Positions 9,112-19,448 of a DNA stretch of 64,000 bases are shown here, one piece after another. The stretch is from Paraburkholderia caballeronis (GTDB taxonomy: Bacteria; Pseudomonadota; Gammaproteobacteria; Burkholderiales; Burkholderiaceae). Position 1 is the first letter of the stretch, and every line of letters starts with the position of its first letter. The stretch is from positions 2,232,001-2,296,000 of the forward strand of contig NZ_FNSR01000001.1 in NCBI RefSeq assembly GCF_900104845.1, read 5' to 3'. Made by a program: the position numbers and the translations under genes. A model generated the notes under the pieces. It was not told where the DNA came from. It worked only from the letters and a program-made list of their open reading frames with translations, and made no database searches.

Positions 9112-9966
9112 TCACGGTTCGAGCCATACGAGCGCGGCCATCCGGCCGGTCTCGCGATCGCGTCGATACGAATAAAAACGCTCGCGCTGCGTGACCGTGC
9201 AGAGGTCGCCGCCGGCGATACTCTGCACGCCGATCGCGTTCAGCCGCACGCGAGCGAGCGCGGGCAGATCCGCGAAATACTTGCCCGGCGTGTGCGGATG
9301 CGCAACGAACGCCGCGGCGATCGCATCGCGTCGCGCGGCGCCGACAGCCGTCGCGTCGTTCATGAACGCGTCACGGACGTCGGCTCCGACTTCGAACGCG
9401 GTCGGCCCGATCGACGGGCCGAGGTACGCGTGCAGCCGGTCGGTCCCGACGCCCGCCAGCGCGGCGACACGCTGCGCGGTGCGCTCGGCGACGCCGCCCG
9501 CGAGGCCGCGCCATCCCGCATGCGCGGCGCCGATCGCGCGGCCGGCATCGTCGCAGAACAGCACCGGCATGCAGTCCGCGATCATCACGACGCACGCGAG
9601 GCCCGCGCGCTCGGTGACGCTCGCGTCGGCGCGCAGCGGCGCTTCACCGTCGCGCAGGATCGCGGCTGCGTGCGCGGCGTCGACGACGTCCGCGCCATGC
9701 ACCTGATGCAGCCACGCGGCCGGCACGCCCGCGAACGCGAGCAGCCGCCGGCGATTTTCCTCGACGTGCGCGGCGTCGTCGCCGGACAGGCGGCCGAGGT
9801 TCAGGCCGCCGGGCAGATCGCGGCCGCCGTCACCGTCGGCTTGCCAGCGGCCGAACGGCGGCGCGCTGACGCCGCCGTTGCGCGTCGTCACGATCGCGCG
9901 CACGCGCGGCGGCGCGGGCCAGTCCGGATGAACGAGGTCGGCCGGCGAAAGGTCGGGCGTATTCAT
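9112..9966 (-). CDS. pgeF: PgeF/YfiH-family peptidoglycan editing factor (polyphenol oxidase family)
   Basis: A 284-residue protein of the Cu-oxidase_4 (formerly DUF152) family. Conserved motifs are TTRNGGVSAPPF near the start, WLHQVHGADV, ADCMPVLFCD, the signature AAHAGWRGLAGGV and HLYLGPSIG-like AYLGPSIGPTAFEVG. E. coli YfiH removes wrongly incorporated L-Ser from peptidoglycan precursors; related proteins have been reported as laccases or purine nucleoside phosphorylases. Metal ligands are the His and Cys in the QVHGAD, ADCMP and HAGWRG motifs. The start at 9966 places the gene 19 bp after rluD, a conserved pairing; an upstream ATG at 10011 would overlap rluD and cannot be excluded. Confidence 0.88.
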   Translation of the reverse strand: MNTPDLSPADLVHPDWPAPPRVRAIVTTRNGGVSAPPFGRWQADGDGGRDLPGGLNLGRLSGDDAAHVEENRRRLLAFAGVPAAWLHQVHGADVVDAAHAAAILRDGEAPLRADASVTERAGLACVVMIADCMPVLFCDDAGRAIGAAHAGWRGLAGGVAERTAQRVAALAGVGTDRLHAYLGPSIGPTAFEVGADVRDAFMNDATAVGAARRDAIAAAFVAHPHTPGKYFADLPALARVRLNAIGVQSIAGGDLCTVTQRERFYSYRRDRETGRMAALVWLEP

Positions 9967-9985
9967 AAGCGGGTCGGTCCTCGGT

Positions 9986-11188
9986 TCAGTCGTTGTCGTG
10001 GTCTGCGTCATCGTATTCGCCGTCGTACAGGTCCTCGTCGTCGTCGAACTCGTACTCCGCGTCATCGTTGCCGAAACCGAGCGCGGCGATCAGTTCCGCG
10101 ATGTCGTCCGGCGCGTCCGCGCGCCACTGCATCGCGCGGCCGGTGCGCGGGTGGATCAGCCCGAGCCGCCACGCATGCAGCGCCTGGCGCGCGAAACCGC
10201 CCGGCAACGCAGCGACCGAACGCTTGCCGCGCGCGCGGCCGTACACCGGATCGCCGAGCAGCGGATGCCCGATGTGCGCGCAATGCACGCGGATCTGATG
10301 CGTGCGGCCCGTTTCCAGGTCGCAGTGAATCGCGCTGACCGGCTGGCCGTGCCACAACGTCGAATCGACCCGCCGGAAATGCGTGCGCGCCGGCTTGCCC
10401 GACGCGCCGGCGACGACGGCCATCCGCGTGCGATCGCGCGAATCGCGGCCGATCGGCGCGTCGATCGTCCCTTCATCCGGCATCATCCCCCACACGAGCG
10501 CGAGGTAACGGCGCTTCACCGTGCGCGCCTGCAACTGGCGCACGAGATCGGTCTGCGCTTCGAGCGTGCGCGCGACGACCATCAGTCCGGAGGTCTCCTT
10601 GTCGAGCCGGTGCACGATGCCCGCGCGCGGCAGCCCGGCCGCAGCGTCGCCGTAGCGGTGCAGCAGGCCGTTCAGGATCGTGCCGCTCCAGTTGCCGGCG
10701 GCCGGATGCACGACGAGGCCGGCCGGCTTGTCGATCACGACGAGCGCGTCGTCCTCGTAGACGACGTCGAGCGGCACCGGCTCCGGCGTGAACGCCAGCT
10801 GCTCGGGCAGCAGGTCCGGCACCAGTTCGATCGTCGCGCCAAGCGGCACCGGTTGGCGGACCTTCGCGGGCGCGCCGTCCACCTGCACGCGGCCGGCCTC
10901 GATCCAGCCTTGCAGCCGGCTGCGCGAGAACTCGGGGAACACCTTCGCGAGCACCTTGTCGAGCCGCTCGCCGGCCAGTTCGTCGGGCACCGACGCACGG
11001 CGCGGCGCCTCGTCGTCGCCCGCGCCGCGGCTTGCGGCGGCGGGCGATGCGGCGAGCGCATCGCCCGTCAGGTCGTCGTCGAATCCATCGCCTGCCGCTG
11101 CGTCGTCGCGCGAAGCGGCCAGGCTATAATCGCTGTTGCTGTTTTGGGCGCCGGCGGCGCCGGCCCCCGGAAGAACTGAACGGGTCAT
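9986..11188 (-). CDS. rluD: RluD-family 23S rRNA pseudouridine synthase
   Basis: A 400-residue RluA-family enzyme that isomerises uridines in 23S rRNA helix 69 in relatives (positions 1911/1915/1917). An S4 RNA-binding domain (about residues 70-130, [23 protein letters not shown]) precedes the catalytic domain, whose Asp196 is in [12 protein letters not shown]. Other motifs are [14 protein letters not shown] and [21 protein letters not shown]. The acidic C-terminal tail (Asp/Glu/Tyr-rich, last 30 residues) and a 70-residue Ala/Asp-rich N-terminal extension are unusual against E. coli RluD but common in this order. It is divergent from bamD with only 38 bp between the start codons, a widely conserved arrangement. 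Confidence 0.94.
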   Translation of the reverse strand: MTRSVLPGAGAAGAQNSNSDYSLAASRDDAAAGDGFDDDLTGDALAASPAAASRGAGDDEAPRRASVPDELAGERLDKVLAKVFPEFSRSRLQGWIEAGRVQVDGAPAKVRQPVPLGATIELVPDLLPEQLAFTPEPVPLDVVYEDDALVVIDKPAGLVVHPAAGNWSGTILNGLLHRYGDAAAGLPRAGIVHRLDKETSGLMVVARTLEAQTDLVRQLQARTVKRRYLALVWGMMPDEGTIDAPIGRDSRDRTRMAVVAGASGKPARTHFRRVDSTLWHGQPVSAIHCDLETGRTHQIRVHCAHIGHPLLGDPVYGRARGKRSVAALPGGFARQALHAWRLGLIHPRTGRAMQWRADAPDDIAELIAALGFGNDDAEYEFDDDEDLYDGEYDDADHDND

Positions 11189-11226
11189 TGAGTCTGGGTC
11201 ACCTGGACCTGAAGCTGGACTGAAAA

Positions 11227-12123
11227 ATGCGAGCCTTGAACACGATTACGAAACTGGCCCAACATGCAGTGGCCCGGAACGCTGCGCGCGGCGCGGCTAT
11301 CGGCGCTATCGGCAGGATCCGCGACCTCGTTCGCCTCGCCGCCTGCGGCGTCGCGCTCGCCGTCGTCGCGGCCTGCCACGGCCTGCCGGAAAAGACCGAC
11401 GAAACGGCCACGTGGACGAACAACAAATTATATACGGAGGCCCAGGACGCGCTGTCCGGCAGCGACTGGGGCAAGTGCGCGAAGTACTTCGAGGCGCTGC
11501 AGGGCCGCGACCCGTTCGGCCACTTCGCACAGCAGGCGCAGATCAACGTCGCGTACTGCGACTGGAAGGACAACGAAAACGAACAGGCGGACCAGGCGGT
11601 CAGCCGCTTCATCCAGTTGCACCCGGACCATCCGGACATCGCGTACGCGTATTACCTGAAGGGGATGATCCACTTCAACGACGACCTCGGCCTGTTCGGC
11701 CGCTTCTCGGGTCAGGACATGAGCGAGCGCGATCCGCAGTCGCTGCGCGAGTCGTATGACGCGTTCAAGATGGTCGTCGACAAATATCCGGGCAGCAAAT
11801 ACGCGCCGGACGCCGCGCAGCGGATGCGCTACATCGTGAATGCGCTCGCGTCGCACGAGGTGCACTCGGCCGACTACTACTACCGGCGCGGCGCTTACGT
11901 CGCCGCGATCAACCGCGCGCAGCTCGCGATCACCGAGTACAAGAACGCGCCGGCGATCGAGGACGCGCTGCACATCATGCAGCTGTCGTACGAGAAGCTC
12001 GACCAGCAATCGCTCGCGGAGGACACGCGCCGCGTGCTGGCCGCGACGTTCCCGGACAGCCCGTACATCACCGGCCACGCGCGCGCCGGCAAGAGCGAGC
12101 GGTCGTGGTGGCAGATCTGGTGA
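11227..12123 (+). CDS. bamD: Outer membrane assembly lipoprotein BamD (ComL)
   Basis: A 298-residue lipoprotein of the BAM complex that helps insert beta-barrel proteins in the outer membrane. The signal region ends in a lipobox AVVAAC, with Cys50 as the likely lipidated residue; a second LAAC at Cys40 sits just before it, and the n-region is unusually long. The mature protein is made of TPR-like repeats: [58 protein letters not shown] and the conserved [19 protein letters not shown]. No other in-frame ATG lies upstream of the signal peptide. A strong terminator follows the gene. Confidence 0.95.
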   Translation: MRALNTITKLAQHAVARNAARGAAIGAIGRIRDLVRLAACGVALAVVAACHGLPEKTDETATWTNNKLYTEAQDALSGSDWGKCAKYFEALQGRDPFGHFAQQAQINVAYCDWKDNENEQADQAVSRFIQLHPDHPDIAYAYYLKGMIHFNDDLGLFGRFSGQDMSERDPQSLRESYDAFKMVVDKYPGSKYAPDAAQRMRYIVNALASHEVHSADYYYRRGAYVAAINRAQLAITEYKNAPAIEDALHIMQLSYEKLDQQSLAEDTRRVLAATFPDSPYITGHARAGKSERSWWQIW

Positions 12124-12147
12124 TCTGACCGGCGGCGAACGACCAGT

Positions 12148-12183
12148 AAAAAAAACGCCACGGCAAGCCGTGGCGTTTTTTAT
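12148..12183 (+). terminator. Rho-independent terminator after bamD
   Basis: A 13-bp GC-rich stem (arms 12151-12163 and 12168-12180, four-base loop CAAG) is flanked by a run of A on the left and T on the right. It can act in both directions between the convergent genes bamD and rlmD. The core is the exact reverse complement of the terminator after rho at 28420. Confidence 0.92.
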
Positions 12184-12241
12184 TGCCTTTTTATTGCCCT
12201 TCGCGCGCCGCCCGTGGTCGGCGGCCGCGGGCCGCCCGCGT

Positions 12242-13696
12242 TCAGTCGCGCTCGAACAGCGCGATCGATTCGACGTGCGACGTATGCGGGAACATGTTGA
12301 CGACGCCCGCCCCCTTCAGCCGGTAGCCGGCCTCGTGCACGAGCAGGCCCGCGTCGCGCGCGAGCGTCGCCGGGTTGCACGACACGTAGACGATCCGCGC
12401 GGGCAGCGGCCCGTCGCCGCTCTGCGCGATGTCCGCCAGCGCTTTCGACACCGCGAGCGCCCCTTCGCGCGGCGGATCGACGAGGAACTTGTCGAACGCG
12501 CCGAGCGCGCGCAGATCGTCGGCCGTCACTTCGAACAGATTCCGGCAGGCGAACGACGTATGGCCGTCGACGCCATTCGCCTTCGCGTTTTCGAGCGCGC
12601 GGGTCGTCAGCGTGTCGCTGCCCTCGATGCCGACCACCTCGCGCGCGAGCCGCGCGAGCGGCAGCGTGAAGTTGCCGATCCCGCAGAACAGGTCGAGCAC
12701 GCGGTCGTCCTTTTCCGGCGCGAGCAGACGCAGCGCGCGCCCGACCAGCACGCGGTTGATCTGATGATTGACCTGCGTGAAGTCGGTCGGCTTGAACGGC
12801 ATCCGGATGCCGAATTCCGGCAGCGTGTAGTCGAGCGACACGTCGAGCGGATAAAACGGGAATACCGTATCCGGACCCTTCGGCTGCAGCCAGAACTGCA
12901 CGCGATGTTCATCCGCGAACGCACGCAGCAGCGCCTCGTCGGCTTCGGTCAGCGGCTCCAGAATCCGCAGCACCAGCGCCGTCACCGTCGAGCCGACCGC
13001 CAGTTCGATCTGAGGCATCCGATCCCGGATCGACAGCCCTTCGACCAGTTGCCGCAACGGCACCAGCATCGCGGACACGTGCGGCGGCAGCACCTCGCAA
13101 CTCGTCATGTCCGCGACGTAGCTGCTCTTGCGCTCGTGGAACCCCACCAGCACGCCGCCCTTCTTCGGCACGTGGCGCACCGTCAGGCGCGCGCGATAGC
13201 GATAGCCCCACGACGGCCCGTGGATCGGGCGGAACATCGACTCCGCGCGCAGCTTCGCGAGATGCACGAGGTTGTCTTCGAGCACCCGCTGCTTCACGGC
13301 GATCTGCGCGCGCACGTCCAGATGCTGCATCGAGCAGCCGCCGCAGGTGCCGAAGAACTGGCAGCGCGGTTTCGTGCGGATCACGCTCTCGCGCAGCACG
13401 TCGACGACCTGCGCCTGCTCGAAGCTCGGCTTGCGCCGATAACTCGAATAGGTGACACGCTCGCCGGGCAATGCGCCTTCGACGAAGATCACCTTGCCGG
13501 GCTCGCCGGTCTCGGTGACGGTGCGGCCCACGCCGCGCGCTTCCATGTCGAGCGATTCGATTTCGAGAATCGGGGCAGGAGCCAGCGCGTCGGCGGCCTG
13601 CTTTTCGCGCCGCTTGTCGCGCTTGCTGCGCTTGTCGCGCTTGCCGGCCTCGGGGCCGGCAGGCTCGGATTGACGTTCGGGGGCAGCTTGGGACAC
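12242..13696 (-). CDS. rlmD: 23S rRNA (uracil-1939-C5)-methyltransferase RlmD (RumA)
   Basis: A 484-residue SAM-dependent RNA methyltransferase. The [4Fe-4S] ligands are C112, C118 and C121 ([10 protein letters not shown]) plus C200 ([10 protein letters not shown]). A TRAM domain lies at about residues 40-100, the SAM site is [15 protein letters not shown], and the catalytic cysteine is in [13 protein letters not shown]. The first 35 residues hold a Lys/Arg-rich patch ([15 protein letters not shown]) that may bind RNA. I choose the GTG at 13696, preceded by CAGGAATCTGCTG, as start; upstream codons in frame have no family similarity. It converges on bamD. Confidence 0.93.
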   Translation of the reverse strand: MSQAAPERQSEPAGPEAGKRDKRSKRDKRREKQAADALAPAPILEIESLDMEARGVGRTVTETGEPGKVIFVEGALPGERVTYSSYRRKPSFEQAQVVDVLRESVIRTKPRCQFFGTCGGCSMQHLDVRAQIAVKQRVLEDNLVHLAKLRAESMFRPIHGPSWGYRYRARLTVRHVPKKGGVLVGFHERKSSYVADMTSCEVLPPHVSAMLVPLRQLVEGLSIRDRMPQIELAVGSTVTALVLRILEPLTEADEALLRAFADEHRVQFWLQPKGPDTVFPFYPLDVSLDYTLPEFGIRMPFKPTDFTQVNHQINRVLVGRALRLLAPEKDDRVLDLFCGIGNFTLPLARLAREVVGIEGSDTLTTRALENAKANGVDGHTSFACRNLFEVTADDLRALGAFDKFLVDPPREGALAVSKALADIAQSGDGPLPARIVYVSCNPATLARDAGLLVHEAGYRLKGAGVVNMFPHTSHVESIALFERD

Positions 13697-13799
13697 CAGC
13701 AGATTCCTGACAGACAATGAGTAAATATCGGGGGAAGGCGAGATTGTAGACGAAGTGGCCGGCCGCGCCCCGGCAATGGTGGACCACGGAGCGGATGCG

Positions 13800-14666
13800 A
13801 TGAAACTCGTCAGCTGGAACGTGCAGTGGGGCCGCGACGCGTCGGGCCACGTCGATCTCGCGCGCACGGTGCGCGAAGCGCGGCGGCTCGCGGACTTCGA
13901 CGTGCTGTGCCTGCAGGAGATCACGCGAGGTTTCGGCGCGCTGCCGGGCCATCCGGGCGACGATCAGTTCGCCGAACTGGCCGCGCTGCTGCCGGGCTAT
14001 ACGGTGATCGAGGCGATCGGCGCGGACCTGCCGCCGCTCGACGACCCGCACGATCCGCGCGCGCCGCGACGTCAGTTCGGCAACGCGCTCGCGACGCGCG
14101 TGCCGGTCCGGCAAGTGATCCGCCACACGCTGCCATGGCCCGCCGACCCGGCCGCGCCATCGATGCAGCGCGTCGCGCTCGAAGCGGTGCTCGACGCGCC
14201 GGGCGGCGCGCTGCGCGTGCTCGTCACGCATCTGGAGTTCTATTCGCTCGCGCAGCGTCTCGCCCAGGTGGACGAGTTGCGGCGGCTGCAACAGGAAGCC
14301 GCCGCGCACGCGGCCCGCCCCGCTCCGCCGGAAAACGCCGAAGGCCCGTTCGCGCCGACCGCGCGCCCCGTCAGCGCGATTGTCTGCGGCGACTTCAACA
14401 GCGCGTACGGCGAGGACGCGTACCGCCGGATGCTCGCGCCGCTCGCGGACAGTCCATCGTTCATCGACGCATGGACGACGCTGCACGCGGGCGCGACGCC
14501 GCCGCCGACCGCAGGCGTCTACGACACGGTTCAGTGGAGTGCGGGGCCGCTGACGTGCGATTTCGTATTCGTCACCGACGACCTGCGCGGACGGTTGAAG
14601 TCGTGCGAGATCGACGGTGCGACCCGGGCGTCCGATCACCAGCCGATTGTGCTGGAACTGAAATGA
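13800..14666 (+). CDS. Endonuclease/exonuclease/phosphatase (EEP) family protein
   Basis: A 288-residue protein of the EEP (DNase I-like) fold. The family motifs are in order: LVSWNVQW at the N-terminus (metal-site Asn), CLQEI (Glu ligand, about residue 40), a middle [20 protein letters not shown] (catalytic Asp-Asn) and the C-terminal [11 protein letters not shown] (catalytic Asp-His). The family includes nucleases and phosphodiesterases, so the substrate is open. No signal peptide is visible, which suggests a cytoplasmic enzyme. The ATG at 13800 has a GGAG ribosome site 8 bases upstream. It is divergent from rlmD, with 103 bp between starts, and converges on the exonuclease gene. Confidence 0.88.
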   Translation: MKLVSWNVQWGRDASGHVDLARTVREARRLADFDVLCLQEITRGFGALPGHPGDDQFAELAALLPGYTVIEAIGADLPPLDDPHDPRAPRRQFGNALATRVPVRQVIRHTLPWPADPAAPSMQRVALEAVLDAPGGALRVLVTHLEFYSLAQRLAQVDELRRLQQEAAAHAARPAPPENAEGPFAPTARPVSAIVCGDFNSAYGEDAYRRMLAPLADSPSFIDAWTTLHAGATPPPTAGVYDTVQWSAGPLTCDFVFVTDDLRGRLKSCEIDGATRASDHQPIVLELK

Positions 14667-14709
14667 ACGATGTGCCGGGGAATGAACGACGCCCCGGCAA
14701 ACGAAACGC

Positions 14710-15489
14710 CTACGCGGAAAACGCCGCCAGATATTCGGCCCAGTGCGACGCCGGCTCCATCGACAGCGACTGCTTGACCAGCGCGATTTCGTCCGCGTAT
14801 TCGTCTGCCGAAAAGCCGCCGCGCATCAACTGGAACCGGCAGTACAGCAGGTACGTGTTCACGACGTCGGTCTCGCAGTAGTTGCGGATCTCTTCGATGC
14901 GCCCTTCCTGGAACGCGGTCCACACCTGGCCGCCGTCCATCCCGAGCTTGCCCGGAAAGCCGCACAGCTTCGCAAGCGCGTCGAGCGGCGCATTCGCGCG
15001 CGCCTGATACATCGCGAGCACGTCCATCAGATCGGTATGGCGCGAGTGATAACGGCTGATGTAGTTGTTCCACTTGAACTCGCGGTCGTCCTCGCCGAGG
15101 TCCCAGTAGCGCGACGCGCGGATGCCGTGCACGAGCGCCCGGTAGTTCAGCACCGGCAGGTCGAAGCCGCCGCCGTTCCACGACACGAGCTGCGGCGTGT
15201 ATTTCTCGATCGTCCGGTAGAACGATTGAACCAGCGATGCCTCGCCGTCCTCCAGCGAACCGAGCGAGCGCACGCGAAAACCGTTGTTGTCGCGGAACAC
15301 GCACGAGATCGCGGCGATGCGCTGCAGATGATGCGGGAGGAAATCGCTGCCGGTCTTTTCGCGCCGCGCGGCGAACGCGTGTTCGGCGACTTCGGCGTCG
15401 GTGAGCGACGCGGGCAGATCTTCGAGACGGCGAATGCCGTCGACATCGGGAATCGTCTCGATGTCGAAAACGAGTACGGGTGGTGTCAT
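14710..15489 (-). CDS. Predicted 3'-5' exonuclease of the PolB-like (DNA_pol_B_exo2) family
   Basis: A 259-residue DEDD-type exonuclease domain with no polymerase attached. Exo I is VFDIETIPD (D9, E11), Exo II is VSWNGGGFDLPVLNYR and Exo III is NYCETDVVNTYLLYCRF, the full set of acidic residues for two-metal catalysis. The protein corresponds to the stand-alone PF10108 family, whose physiological substrate is poorly known. It lies directly downstream of rpoS (6 bp after the rpoS stop) on the same strand, so it may be co-transcribed with the stationary-phase sigma factor. Confidence 0.88.
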   Translation of the reverse strand: MTPPVLVFDIETIPDVDGIRRLEDLPASLTDAEVAEHAFAARREKTGSDFLPHHLQRIAAISCVFRDNNGFRVRSLGSLEDGEASLVQSFYRTIEKYTPQLVSWNGGGFDLPVLNYRALVHGIRASRYWDLGEDDREFKWNNYISRYHSRHTDLMDVLAMYQARANAPLDALAKLCGFPGKLGMDGGQVWTAFQEGRIEEIRNYCETDVVNTYLLYCRFQLMRGGFSADEYADEIALVKQSLSMEPASHWAEYLAAFSA

Positions 15490-15495
15490 CGGAGG

Positions 15496-16581
15496 TTACA
15501 GAACGGCGTCCTTGCGTACGCCATTGGAAGCAAAGAAGCGTTTCAGGCGGACCAGCGCCTCCTGCTGGATCTGCCGCACGCGTTCGCGCGTGAGGCCCAT
15601 TTCGTCGGCGAGTTCTTCGAGCGTCGCCGGCTCGATGTGATTCAGCCCGAAGCGGCGCTCGATCACGTGGCGGTGCTTGTCCGACAGCCGGCCGAGCCAC
15701 GCGCGCGTCAGCGTTTCGAGTTCGCGGTGCTGCACCTCGGCGTCCGGCGACTGGCTCTGGTCGTCCGACAACAGGTCGAGCAGGCTGCTCGCCGGGTCCA
15801 GATCGAGCGGCGCGTCGAGCGACGCGGTGTGTTCGTTCAGCGCGAGGATGTCGGTGACTTCCTCGGTGGTCTTGCCGGTCAGGTAAGCGATGTCGTCGAT
15901 GCTCGCGTCGCGGCGGTCGGCGGCCGCGCCGGAGTTCAGCGAGTTCTTCTCCAGATGCCGTTTTGCGCGCAGCACCTGGTTCAGTTCGCGGATCACGTGG
16001 ACCGGCAGGCGCACCGTGCGCGCCTGGTTCATGATCGCGCGTTCGATGCTCTGACGAATCCACCACGTCGCGTACGTCGAGAAGCGGAAGCCGCGCGCCG
16101 GATCGAACTTCTCGATCGCGTGCATCAGGCCGAGGTTGCCCTCTTCGATCAGGTCGAGCAGCGGCACGCCGCGATTCAGATAACCCTTCGCGATGCTGAC
16201 CACGAGCCGCAGGTTCCGCTCGATCATCACCTGGCGCGCGTCGAACTCGCCGGCCTTCGCGAGCCGCGAGTAGCGCTGCTCCTCCTCGACGGTGAGCAGC
16301 GGCTTCACGCTGATCCGGTTCAGATAATGCTGGATCGTGTCGGCCGTCAGTTCGGCCTGCAACAGTGCGCGGAAATCGTCGGCGTCCGGCGCCGACTCGG
16401 TGCTGCCTTCGCGCGTGGAGCCGGACTCCTCGCCGGAGGCTTCAGGCTCGTCGAACTCGCGGCCGCCATCGGCCTCCGACAGCGAATCGTCGTCGCCGGA
16501 CGCAGCGCCATCGTCCACCGAAACCGGCGCGGCTTGACTGTCAGACTCGGTTTGCTGCAGACGGCGCTTCGATTTCGGCAT
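15496..16581 (-). CDS. rpoS: RNA polymerase sigma factor RpoS (sigma-38)
   Basis: A 361-residue group 2 sigma-70-family factor for stationary phase and general stress. Region 1.2 (DDFRALLQAELTADTIQHYLN) follows an acidic, Ser/Glu-rich N-terminal extension of about 75 residues. Region 2 contains NLRLVVSIAKGYLNRGVPLLDLIEEGN and FSTYATWWIRQSIERAI; region 3 has VHVIRELNQVLRAKR; region 4.2 is the HTH LEELADEMGLTRERVRQIQQEALVRLKR. It is the last of surE-pcm-nlpD-rpoS and lies 12 bp after nlpD. In relatives its main promoter lies within nlpD, which I could not place here. Confidence 0.97.
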   Translation of the reverse strand: MPKSKRRLQQTESDSQAAPVSVDDGAASGDDDSLSEADGGREFDEPEASGEESGSTREGSTESAPDADDFRALLQAELTADTIQHYLNRISVKPLLTVEEEQRYSRLAKAGEFDARQVMIERNLRLVVSIAKGYLNRGVPLLDLIEEGNLGLMHAIEKFDPARGFRFSTYATWWIRQSIERAIMNQARTVRLPVHVIRELNQVLRAKRHLEKNSLNSGAAADRRDASIDDIAYLTGKTTEEVTDILALNEHTASLDAPLDLDPASSLLDLLSDDQSQSPDAEVQHRELETLTRAWLGRLSDKHRHVIERRFGLNHIEPATLEELADEMGLTRERVRQIQQEALVRLKRFFASNGVRKDAVL

Positions 16582-16593
16582 GGTCGACTCGCT

Positions 16594-17532
16594 TTATTGC
16601 GGCGGCAAGTACTTCAGGGGATCAACAGGTTTGCCCTGACGGCGTACTTCGAAATGCAGCATCACACGATCCGAGTCAGTATTGCCCATTTCGGCGATCT
16701 TCTGACCTTTGGTGACCGCGTCCCCTTCTTTTACCATCAAAGAACGGTTGTGTGCATACGCCGTCAGGAACGTGGCGTCATGCTTGATGATAATGAGATT
16801 GCCGTATCCGCGCAGCCCATTTCCGGCATAAACCACGCGACCATCGGCTGCGGCCTTCACCGGATCACCCGCCGCACCGCCAATATTGACGCCCTTGTTC
16901 TTCGAGTCGTCGAAGCCGTTCAGCATCGGACCGCGCGCCGGCCATGCGAGCGCGATGGTGCCGGTGCCCGGCGCCGTCGCGTCGCTCGCACCCGGCGCGG
17001 GCGGCGGCGGCACCATCGCCGCGGTGCTGCCCGGCGCACCGTAGATCGGCGGCACGGTAGACGGAACGCCGGTCGTCGCGCCCGGTGCTCCCGCAACCGG
17101 CGCACCCGGCGGCGCGGTCTGCACGCCGATGCCCGGCACCGGCGCGGTCGTCACACCCGGCGTGTACGCCCCCAGGTTCGCGCCCGGCGGCACGACGCGA
17201 AGCAGTTGATCCACTTCGATCTGATTTGGATTCGCGAGGTTGTTCCACGTCGCGATGTCGCGATAATTTTGCCCGTTCTCCAGGGCGATCCGGTACAGCG
17301 TGTCGCCCGGCTTCACGCGGTAGAACCCCGGCGGCGGCGGACCGAGCGGCACGGCCGGCGCGGCCGCCGTGCCGAGCGTGCCGGAGCGGTCGACGACGGG
17401 CGCCTGGTCGAGTCGCGTGGCGCAGGCCGCGAGCAGCGAAAGTGCGATTGCGCATGCGCCGCGCTGGGCTACGGTGATGTCGAGATTCAGGCTGGTTCTT
17501 TGCATCGCGCGCAACATACTCATCGGTTTCAA
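16594..17532 (-). CDS. nlpD: NlpD-type murein hydrolase activator lipoprotein (LysM + degenerate M23)
   Basis: A roughly 312-residue lipoprotein that activates amidases at the division septum in relatives. A signal peptide ends in the lipobox SLLAAC. A LysM domain ([17 protein letters not shown] ... IEVDQLLRV) is followed by a Pro/Ala/Gly-rich linker and an M23 (LytM) domain. The M23 metal ligands are missing: the usual HxGxD position reads NKGVNIGG, and the HxH motif reads MLHFE. It is therefore expected to regulate rather than cut murein. The TTG at 17532 overlaps the pcm stop (TTGA) and has a GGAG site just upstream; an ATG at 17523 is the alternative. Confidence 0.93.
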   Translation of the reverse strand: MKPMSMLRAMQRTSLNLDITVAQRGACAIALSLLAACATRLDQAPVVDRSGTLGTAAAPAVPLGPPPPGFYRVKPGDTLYRIALENGQNYRDIATWNNLANPNQIEVDQLLRVVPPGANLGAYTPGVTTAPVPGIGVQTAPPGAPVAGAPGATTGVPSTVPPIYGAPGSTAAMVPPPPAPGASDATAPGTGTIALAWPARGPMLNGFDDSKNKGVNIGGAAGDPVKAAADGRVVYAGNGLRGYGNLIIIKHDATFLTAYAHNRSLMVKEGDAVTKGQKIAEMGNTDSDRVMLHFEVRRQGKPVDPLKYLPPQ

Positions 17533-18644
17533 ATCACTCCGGATTTTAAGGGTACAAAGAAAACGCGATCAAGCCGCGACTCCCGCCACTGCGCGGGACC
17601 GGTGCGCTCGACGAGCGTCAGCACCTGCGTCGCCTCACCCGACGCGTCGGTCCCCGCGGCAACCGGCGCGACGAGCCGGCCGCCGATCGCGAGCTGTTCG
17701 AGCAGCGCCTGCGGCACCTCGAAGCCCGCGGCCGCGATCACGATCGCGTCGAACGGCGCGGCCGACGGCAGGCCGAGCCGCCCGTCGCCGTAGTGCAGCC
17801 GGATGTTCGGGATGCGCAGCGGACGCAGGTTCGTCTTCGCGCGCTCGTACAACGGCTTGATGCGTTCGATCGAATACACGTCGCGCGCGATCTGGCTCAG
17901 CACCGCGGCCTGATAACCGCAGCCGGTGCCGATCTCCAGCACGCGAGGCAGTTCGCGGCCCGCGCCGGCGAGTTCGAGCATCCGCGCGACGACCGACGGC
18001 TTCGAGATCGTCTGGTGATGACCGATCGGCAGCGCCGCATCTTCATACGCCTGCGCAGCGAGGCCGGGATCGACGAACATGTGGCGCGGCACCGTCGCGA
18101 GCGCCTGCAGGACGCGCGTATCGGTGATGCCGTTCGAACGCAGGCGTTCGACCATGCGTTCCCGCACCCGTTCCGACGTCAGCGCGAGTGCGCCGTTCAG
18201 CGCAACGCCGGGCGCGCCGGCCGACGGCGCGGCGGCGCGCGGCGCGAACGCCTGCGTGAAATCGTTGCGGGAAGGCGCGGCGCGAACGCCGCCGGGACGC
18301 GCGCCGCCGCTGGCGGAGGGGACCGCGCCGTTGCGTGCCGTCGTCGAAGGCCGCGCGCGGGCCGTCGGCTTGTTCGCGGCGGGCAACGGCGTCGCGGGTT
18401 TCTGCGCCGGCGCGACGCGCGCGGTGCCGGGCGTCGCCGCATCCGCGCGCCGCACCGGCGACGCCGCCACGCCCCCGCCCGTGGCGGAAGCGCGGGGACG
18501 CGCCTGCGCGGTCGCCGACGTCGTGCTCTTGCCCGCGCCGGACGGCTGCGCGCGCGACTCGCCCGGACGCTCGTCGCGCCGGCGCGGTTCGCGCACGAGA
18601 TCCGCGAGTCCCAGCGGGAAACGCCTGGTGCGCTCGCCGGTCAT
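17529..18644 (-). CDS. pcm: Protein-L-isoaspartate O-methyltransferase Pcm, with long N-terminal extension
   Basis: A 371-residue protein whose C-terminal 210 residues are a normal PCMT domain that repairs isoaspartyl sites in aged proteins using SAM. Motifs are [24 protein letters not shown], the pre-[14 protein letters not shown] and motif [17 protein letters not shown]. The first 150 residues are a low-complexity Ala/Pro/Arg-rich extension absent from the E. coli enzyme; several Burkholderia Pcm proteins are also long. The ATG at 18644 overlaps the surE stop as ATGA, which supports this start and translational coupling. Confidence 0.93.
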   Translation of the reverse strand: MTGERTRRFPLGLADLVREPRRRDERPGESRAQPSGAGKSTTSATAQARPRASATGGGVAASPVRRADAATPGTARVAPAQKPATPLPAANKPTARARPSTTARNGAVPSASGGARPGGVRAAPSRNDFTQAFAPRAAAPSAGAPGVALNGALALTSERVRERMVERLRSNGITDTRVLQALATVPRHMFVDPGLAAQAYEDAALPIGHHQTISKPSVVARMLELAGAGRELPRVLEIGTGCGYQAAVLSQIARDVYSIERIKPLYERAKTNLRPLRIPNIRLHYGDGRLGLPSAAPFDAIVIAAAGFEVPQALLEQLAIGGRLVAPVAAGTDASGEATQVLTLVERTGPAQWRESRLDRVFFVPLKSGVI

Positions 18645-19399
18645 GAATCGCCGCCGCCCGCGCGCGCCCATTCGCGCGCGGCGGGCAGCATCTGCGTGTG
18701 AGTCAGGTCGAGTTGCAGCGGCGTGATCGACACGTGTCCGTTCAACACTGCGTGGAAGTCCGTGCCTTCGCTCGCGTCGCGGGCGCTGCCCGACGGGCCG
18801 ATCCAGTAGATCGGCTCGCCGCGCGGATTGGTCTCGCGAATCACCGGCTGCGACGGATGGCGCTTGCCGAGGCGCGTGACGCGCCAGTCGCCGAGCTGGT
18901 CGTACGGCAGGTTCGGAATGTTCACGTTCAGCAACGGATGGCCGGGCAGCGGATGGTCGAGGTAATGCGCGACGATGTCGGCCGCGACGCGCGCGGCGTC
19001 GCCGAGGTGCGTCCAGTCCTTGTCGACGAGCGAGAACGCGATCGCCGGCAGGCCGAACATGATGCCCTCGGTCGCCGCCGCGACGGTGCCCGAATACAGC
19101 GTGTCCTCGCCCATGTTCTGCCCGTTGTTGATGCCGGACACCACGAGGTCGGGCATCGTGTCGAGCATGCCGGTCAGCGCGATGTGCACCGAGTCGGTCG
19201 GCGTGCCGTTCACGTAGTAGAAGCCGTTCGCCGAACGCAGCACCGACAGCGGCCGCCATAGCGTAAGCGAGTTCGATGCGGCGCTGCAGTTCTGCTCGGG
19301 CGCCACCACCGTGACCTCGGCGAGCGGCCGCAGCGCTTCGTACAGCGCGGCGAGACCGGGTGCGAGGTATCCGTCGTCGTTGCTGAGTAGTATTCGCAT
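18641..19399 (-). CDS. surE: 5'/3'-nucleotidase SurE
   Basis: A 252-residue metal-dependent survival phosphatase that hydrolyses nucleoside monophosphates and short polyphosphate in relatives. The metal site is D8 and D9 (LLSNDDG), S39 ([10 protein letters not shown]) and the Asn of SGINNGQN near residue 91. The downstream [11 protein letters not shown] and the [12 protein letters not shown] motif are also conserved. It is the first gene of surE-pcm-nlpD-rpoS and overlaps pcm by 4 bp. Its 5' region, shared with the divergent quinone oxidoreductase gene, contains a tandem repeat and a palindrome. Confidence 0.96.
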   Translation of the reverse strand: MRILLSNDDGYLAPGLAALYEALRPLAEVTVVAPEQNCSAASNSLTLWRPLSVLRSANGFYYVNGTPTDSVHIALTGMLDTMPDLVVSGINNGQNMGEDTLYSGTVAAATEGIMFGLPAIAFSLVDKDWTHLGDAARVAADIVAHYLDHPLPGHPLLNVNIPNLPYDQLGDWRVTRLGKRHPSQPVIRETNPRGEPIYWIGPSGSARDASEGTDFHAVLNGHVSITPLQLDLTHTQMLPAAREWARAGGGDS

Positions 19400-19448
19400 C
19401 AGCGGATTGTAACCGAGGAAGAATGGCGCGCGAACGACAGCCCAACGC

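Noticed and set aside
14743-17793. Open frame of 1016 codons opposite the exonuclease, rpoS and nlpD
   Set aside because: Low-complexity Arg-rich translation, spans several convincing genes on the other strand.
18197-18640. Possible separate small gene in the Pcm N-terminal extension
   Set aside because: The extension is in frame with the methyltransferase and starts at an ATGA overlap with surE; no independent start with a ribosome site was seen.
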